Source: Bacteriovoracaceae bacterium UBA7317 (GTDB taxonomy: Bacteria; Bdellovibrionota; Bacteriovoracia; Bacteriovoracales; Bacteriovoracaceae). From it: a stretch of 8,886 nt of DNA. Position numbers and translations under genes: made by a program. The DNA lies in assembly GCA_002474345.1 (NCBI GenBank), contig DKQD01000092.1:83875-92760 (forward strand). The letters run 5' to 3'. Of this stretch, positions 6,445-8,886 are shown in pieces; the first letter of the stretch is position 1; each line of letters starts with the position of its first letter. Under the pieces are notes generated by a model. That model was not told the origin of the DNA and searched no databases. It saw nothing but the letters and a program-made list of their open reading frames with translations.

Positions 6445-6954
6445 ATGCGTTCAGCAATAATTGTTACTGTGTGTGTGATCATTTTTGGAGGCGTTTTTTT
6501 TGCTGTCCAAAAAAAGGGACCCGAAACAAATAAGAGTGAAGATGTAAAGTCATCTCAATCAGTAAATAAGGAAAGTCCTTCACAAGAAAAAGTAATAGGA
6601 GGGACGGGTAATTCAGTCTCCAAAGCTAGTTCAAAGGCCGAAGACTCAAAAATCGAAATTGTTAAGGCCAAAGTTCCTTGGACGAGTGAGAAAGAAGAGT
6701 TGGATGCAAAAGAAAAGTGGCTCTTGGAGTACAAGGAAAAGGTGTTGGAAGCTATCCGTCTTACTCAAACGACCGAAGAGGATAAAAAAGCAATAAAAGA
6801 ACTTGAAACCTATCTTAATAAGTTATGGGATGAACAAAATAAGGCTGAGCTTAAAAAGCTTTCCTTTAGTGAAATGGAGAGCCTAAAAATACCTGATGAA
6901 GCCGTTGAGAAGCTAAAAGAAGAATTAAATAGAGAACCTTCCTCAGAGGATTAA
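6445..6954 (+). CDS. Unrecognised single-pass anchored protein with charged helical domain
   Basis: I do not recognise a family for this 169-residue protein. A hydrophobic stretch at residues 4-21 (AIIVTVCVIIFGGVFFAV) acts as a membrane anchor or uncleaved signal; no cleavage site or lipobox is convincing. Residues 22-72 are a disordered linker rich in Ser, Lys, Glu and Gly. Residues 80-165 are strongly helical and charged, with possible coiled-coil character (KEELDAKEKWLLEYKEKV, then EDKKAIKELETYLNKLW). The likely topology is a short inner-face tail, one pass, and a periplasmic linker carrying a helical domain. AGGGAG six bases before the ATG is a good ribosome binding site. The start lies one base after the stop of the preceding small membrane protein gene, and the hydrolase gene follows after 11 bases. 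It could be a small envelope complex component, but nothing in the sequence proves this. Confidence 0.72.
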   Translation: MRSAIIVTVCVIIFGGVFFAVQKKGPETNKSEDVKSSQSVNKESPSQEKVIGGTGNSVSKASSKAEDSKIEIVKAKVPWTSEKEELDAKEKWLLEYKEKVLEAIRLTQTTEEDKKAIKELETYLNKLWDEQNKAELKKLSFSEMESLKIPDEAVEKLKEELNREPSSED

Positions 6955-6965
6955 GGCCGACTGCT

Positions 6966-7832
6966 TTGAATTTTAAAACTAAGTATCTGGAGCGAGGCAA
7001 AACAAGATTGGCTTACCAGGTCTTTGGAGTGAATTGTCCAGAAGACTTGATTCTTGTTCCAGGTATAGTCTCCCACATCGAGCATTATCACTTGTTTCCT
7101 GGTTTCACAAAATTTATCACCCAATTATCTAAACATTATAGAGTCCTCCTTTTTGATAAAAGGGGGTCTGGACTTTCAAAAAAAATAGACCGAGCACCAA
7201 CTCTTGAGGAAAGGGAACATGATATTGACCTTGTAATGGAGGAAAATTCATCAGAGAAAGCCATTCTTCTTGGTTTTTCCGAGGGGGCTCAGATCAGCGC
7301 ATTATATGCGGCAAATAACCCATCTAAAGTTTCGAAAATGATTTTAGTGTCTGGTCTGCCTCATTCAGCAAAGTTAGAAAAAGTATGGTGGCTGCCCAAG
7401 TTTTTCAAATATTTTATTTTAAAAAGAGCTGTAGATAAGACTGTCCGTGATTGGGGTAAGGGTTTTTTTATGAGGAAAAGCTTACCAAGGGAATATCTTA
7501 AGGTAATGCCTTCTGAATTTAATGAAAAACTTGGCCAATTTGAAAGGGAATCCCTTGGCCCTGAAGCTTTAAAAAAACTTTTGTATAAAAGTGGTCGTCA
7601 TGATGTAACTCCCTTTTTAAAGGACGTTAAAGCTCCAACACTAATTGTTCACTCAAAAGATGATCAGATTGTACCTTTTTATTTAGGTCAAAAGCTTCAC
7701 CACGCTATTGAAGGTTCTCAATTTTTACCACTGAATGGCTTTGGTCACTCTTTTTTTTATGACCCTAAGGGTCTAATTATAAATTCCTTTTTATCTTTTC
7801 TTTCAAATACGAAAAAAGTAAATTCCCTTTAA
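6966..7832 (+). CDS. Alpha/beta hydrolase with intact catalytic triad
   Basis: This 288-residue alpha/beta-hydrolase-fold protein without a signal peptide is likely a cytoplasmic esterase or other hydrolase of unknown substrate. The N-terminal part reads DLILVPGIVSHIEHY (27-41) and LLFDKRGSGLS (61-71), a style I associate with the hydrolase domain found joined to class III adenylate cyclases and with stand-alone relatives. The nucleophile elbow is GFSEG (103-107) with Ser105. The acid is Asp233 in SKDDQIVP (230-237), and the base is His261 in GFGHSFF (258-264). A helical cap spans about residues 133-215. All three triad residues are present, so it should be active. The start is TTG, supported by AAGG nine bases upstream, which overlaps the stop codon of the previous gene. 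The 11-base gap suggests it belongs to the same transcript as the two small membrane proteins. Confidence 0.9.
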   Translation: MNFKTKYLERGKTRLAYQVFGVNCPEDLILVPGIVSHIEHYHLFPGFTKFITQLSKHYRVLLFDKRGSGLSKKIDRAPTLEEREHDIDLVMEENSSEKAILLGFSEGAQISALYAANNPSKVSKMILVSGLPHSAKLEKVWWLPKFFKYFILKRAVDKTVRDWGKGFFMRKSLPREYLKVMPSEFNEKLGQFERESLGPEALKKLLYKSGRHDVTPFLKDVKAPTLIVHSKDDQIVPFYLGQKLHHAIEGSQFLPLNGFGHSFFYDPKGLIINSFLSFLSNTKKVNSL

Positions 7833-7845
7833 AGTTAAAGAGTAG

Positions 7846-7857
7846 GTTACCCGTAAC
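7846..7857. promoter_or_regulatory. Short palindrome GTTACCCGTAAC upstream of the SnoaL-like gene
   Basis: Two five-base arms, GTTAC and GTAAC, flank CC in the 51-base gap between the hydrolase and the SnoaL-like gene. The loop is too small for a stable RNA hairpin, so if it is functional it is more likely an operator. It is short enough to be chance. Confidence 0.25.
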
Positions 7858-7883
7858 TAAATGACTCTAAAAGGGGGTTCTTT

Positions 7884-8345
7884 GTGATTACTGAGCAGGA
7901 AGTTAATAAGGCCCAAGAAAAATGGGCTGAATCTGTTATTCAAATTGGAAAGCTAAAAGATAATAAAGATGCTCATTTAAGTGAAGCTTTAAAACTTTTA
8001 GATGATCTTTATGCTTATGACTCCGCCAAAGTTCTTTTTAAACCGACAAAGGCGTCGGAAGAACCATTTCGTTTGGAAAAAGATGCGGCACTTTCCTATT
8101 TCGTAGGTGGAAACACCAATTTTCCGGAAGATGGAGGCTTTGCGCTTCAGCCATGGAAGTCGATCCGGTTTGAAAATGCCTCTTTTATCTTTGAAGAAAA
8201 AAGGGCCCTTGTTATGGGACACTATTATTTCAAAGATGATGGTGGAAAGGAATTAAAGGTAGAATATTCATTCGGATATAAAAAAATGGATGATAGCCGA
8301 CTCAAGATAGACCTTCATCACTCATCTCTTCCCTTTAAACATTAA
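7884..8345 (+). CDS. SnoaL/NTF2-like fold protein of unknown function
   Basis: This is a 153-residue soluble protein. Its layout is an N-terminal helical part (residues 3-45), then beta strands with conserved-looking blocks: VLFKPTKA (50-57), SYFVGGN (71-77), FPEDGGFALQPW (80-91), MGHYYF (111-116) and DLHHSSLP (143-150). From memory this pattern belongs to a widespread small family with the SnoaL/NTF2-like cone fold. Members are sometimes labelled phosphoribosyl-AMP cyclohydrolase; I see no HisI catalytic cysteine/histidine motifs here, so that label is not used. The paired histidines near the end (145-146) and His113 line up as possible pocket residues. No substrate can be named. The start is GTG with an excellent AAAGGGGG seven bases upstream. 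It follows the hydrolase gene by 51 bases and converges on the carbamoyltransferase gene. Confidence 0.78.
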   Translation: MITEQEVNKAQEKWAESVIQIGKLKDNKDAHLSEALKLLDDLYAYDSAKVLFKPTKASEEPFRLEKDAALSYFVGGNTNFPEDGGFALQPWKSIRFENASFIFEEKRALVMGHYYFKDDGGKELKVEYSFGYKKMDDSRLKIDLHHSSLPFKH

Positions 8346-8352
8346 GTTCGTT

Positions 8353-8369
8353 GATGAGTAAAACTCATT
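8353..8369 (+). terminator. Hairpin between convergent genes, weak terminator candidate
   Basis: ATGAGT (8354-8359) and ACTCAT (8363-8368) form a perfect six-base stem with an AAA loop, extended by one G-T pair. It starts eight bases after the stop of the SnoaL-like gene and ends just before the stop of the opposing gene. The downstream bases are only moderately T-rich (TCTCACCTTCTTTT), so termination strength is doubtful. Confidence 0.35.
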
Positions 8370-8370
8370 C

Positions 8371-8886
8371 TCACCTTCTTTTAATAATGAAGTTTCCTAT
8401 GACTAAAAATTCTAGCTTTGTTGTTAAAAGAAGGGAGAAAATATCTTCTTCGGTAAGTGTATGAGCGTTGTTGGAAACATTAATATTTGTGTTTAGAAGA
8501 ATGGGTATTTTGGTTAAGTCTTGAAACTCTTTTAAAAGGGAGTGAAAAATTGGATTCAGCTCTTCGTGAACTGAATGCATTTGAATTGGCATATTTTTGT
8601 TAGTGATTCCAGGCAAGAGTCCTATAACTTCATCTTTTAGATAAAGAGATTTTTCCATATAAGGTGATTTTTGATAATTTTTGAAATACCTAGGTCCAAG
8701 TTCATGAAGGATAGACGTTCCAAAAGGAATAGAGAGGGGGACATTTTTAAATATGGCCTGAATCTTTTCTTTTATTGAAGGATCTCTTGGGTCTGCCAAA
8801 ACTGAACGATTACCGAGGCTCCTCAAGGAAAATTCAGCTTTTCCTTGTATCCACCCAACGATATGACCTTGGGCCAATAATCCGGA
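8371..8886 (-). CDS. Carbamoyltransferase C-terminal domain (NodU/TobZ-like), partial and divergent
   Basis: The reading frame stays open to the window edge, so this is the last 171 codons of a gene that starts outside; full family members are about 550-600 residues. The fragment matches the C-terminal YrdC-like domain of NodU/CmcH/TobZ O-carbamoyltransferases. Landmarks, numbered from the edge, are LLAQGHIVGWIQGKAEF (3-19), LRSLGNRSVLADPRDP (21-36), SPYM (74-77), IPILLNTNINV (127-137) and the closing FLVIGNFIIKRR. In typical members this domain makes carbamoyl-adenylate from carbamoyl phosphate and ATP. Several usual signatures are altered here: EFGPRALGNRS reads EFSLRSLGNRS, the REPFRPFAPS block reads VPLSIPFGTS, the HVDGTARVQ block reads NKNMPIQMH, and NTSFN reads NTNIN. 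The frame is unbroken, so it looks like a divergent or altered-function member and not a fresh pseudogene. Confidence 0.8.
   Translation of the reverse strand, partial: SGLLAQGHIVGWIQGKAEFSLRSLGNRSVLADPRDPSIKEKIQAIFKNVPLSIPFGTSILHELGPRYFKNYQKSPYMEKSLYLKDEVIGLLPGITNKNMPIQMHSVHEELNPIFHSLLKEFQDLTKIPILLNTNINVSNNAHTLTEEDIFSLLLTTKLEFLVIGNFIIKRR

Noticed and set aside
7863..7872. ACTCTAAAAG shared with position 6034-6043
   Set aside because: The two sites differ in all flanking bases, and only the first is part of an inverted repeat. A ten-base match is weak evidence.
7824..8339. TTCCCTTTAAA found at the ends of both the hydrolase and SnoaL-like genes
   Set aside because: Very similar strings (CCCTTTTAAAG and the like) occur inside several genes here as ordinary codon runs, so the match is likely chance.

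Overview
The window reads as an ordinary chromosomal segment of an AT-rich Gram-negative bacterium. Gene density is high, Shine-Dalgarno sites are good, TTG and GTG starts are frequent, and several proteins are exported (a signal peptide, a lipobox, single-pass membrane anchors). The DUF6279 lipoprotein, the UMF1-type transporter, the YqeY protein and the protein style (Lys/Phe/Ser-rich) would fit a marine Bdellovibrionota such as the Halobacteriovorax/Bacteriovorax group. That placement is an impression from protein style and has not been tested by comparison.

Layout. At 80-1626 three minus-strand genes run in one direction: a YqeY (GatB/YqeY) protein, a small exported cupredoxin and a class I SAM-dependent methyltransferase. 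The last two are separated by one base. A good candidate promoter lies just upstream of yqeY (TTGTCA, 17 bases, TAGACT). Diverging from it at 1761-4507 are a DUF6279-type lipoprotein gene and a complete ABC half-transporter. At 4644-5960 a minus-strand 12-segment MFS permease of the UMF1 family converges on the ABC gene, and the gap between them holds a near-perfect 22-bp palindrome. At 6156-7832 three plus-strand genes follow closely: two small unrecognised membrane proteins and an alpha/beta hydrolase with an intact Ser-Asp-His triad. At 7884-8345 is a SnoaL/NTF2-like protein. At 8371-8886 is the C-terminal end of a NodU/TobZ-type carbamoyltransferase that runs off the window and has lost several motifs usually conserved in that domain.

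How the genes work together. No pathway can be assembled from these genes. They look like a mix of housekeeping and envelope functions. I see no transposase, integrase, CRISPR array, tRNA, rRNA, toxin-antitoxin pair or recognised defence module. The observations most worth following are the cupredoxin whose usual axial Met position is His, the divergent carbamoyltransferase domain, the coupled unknown membrane pair next to the hydrolase, and a few intergenic palindromes.
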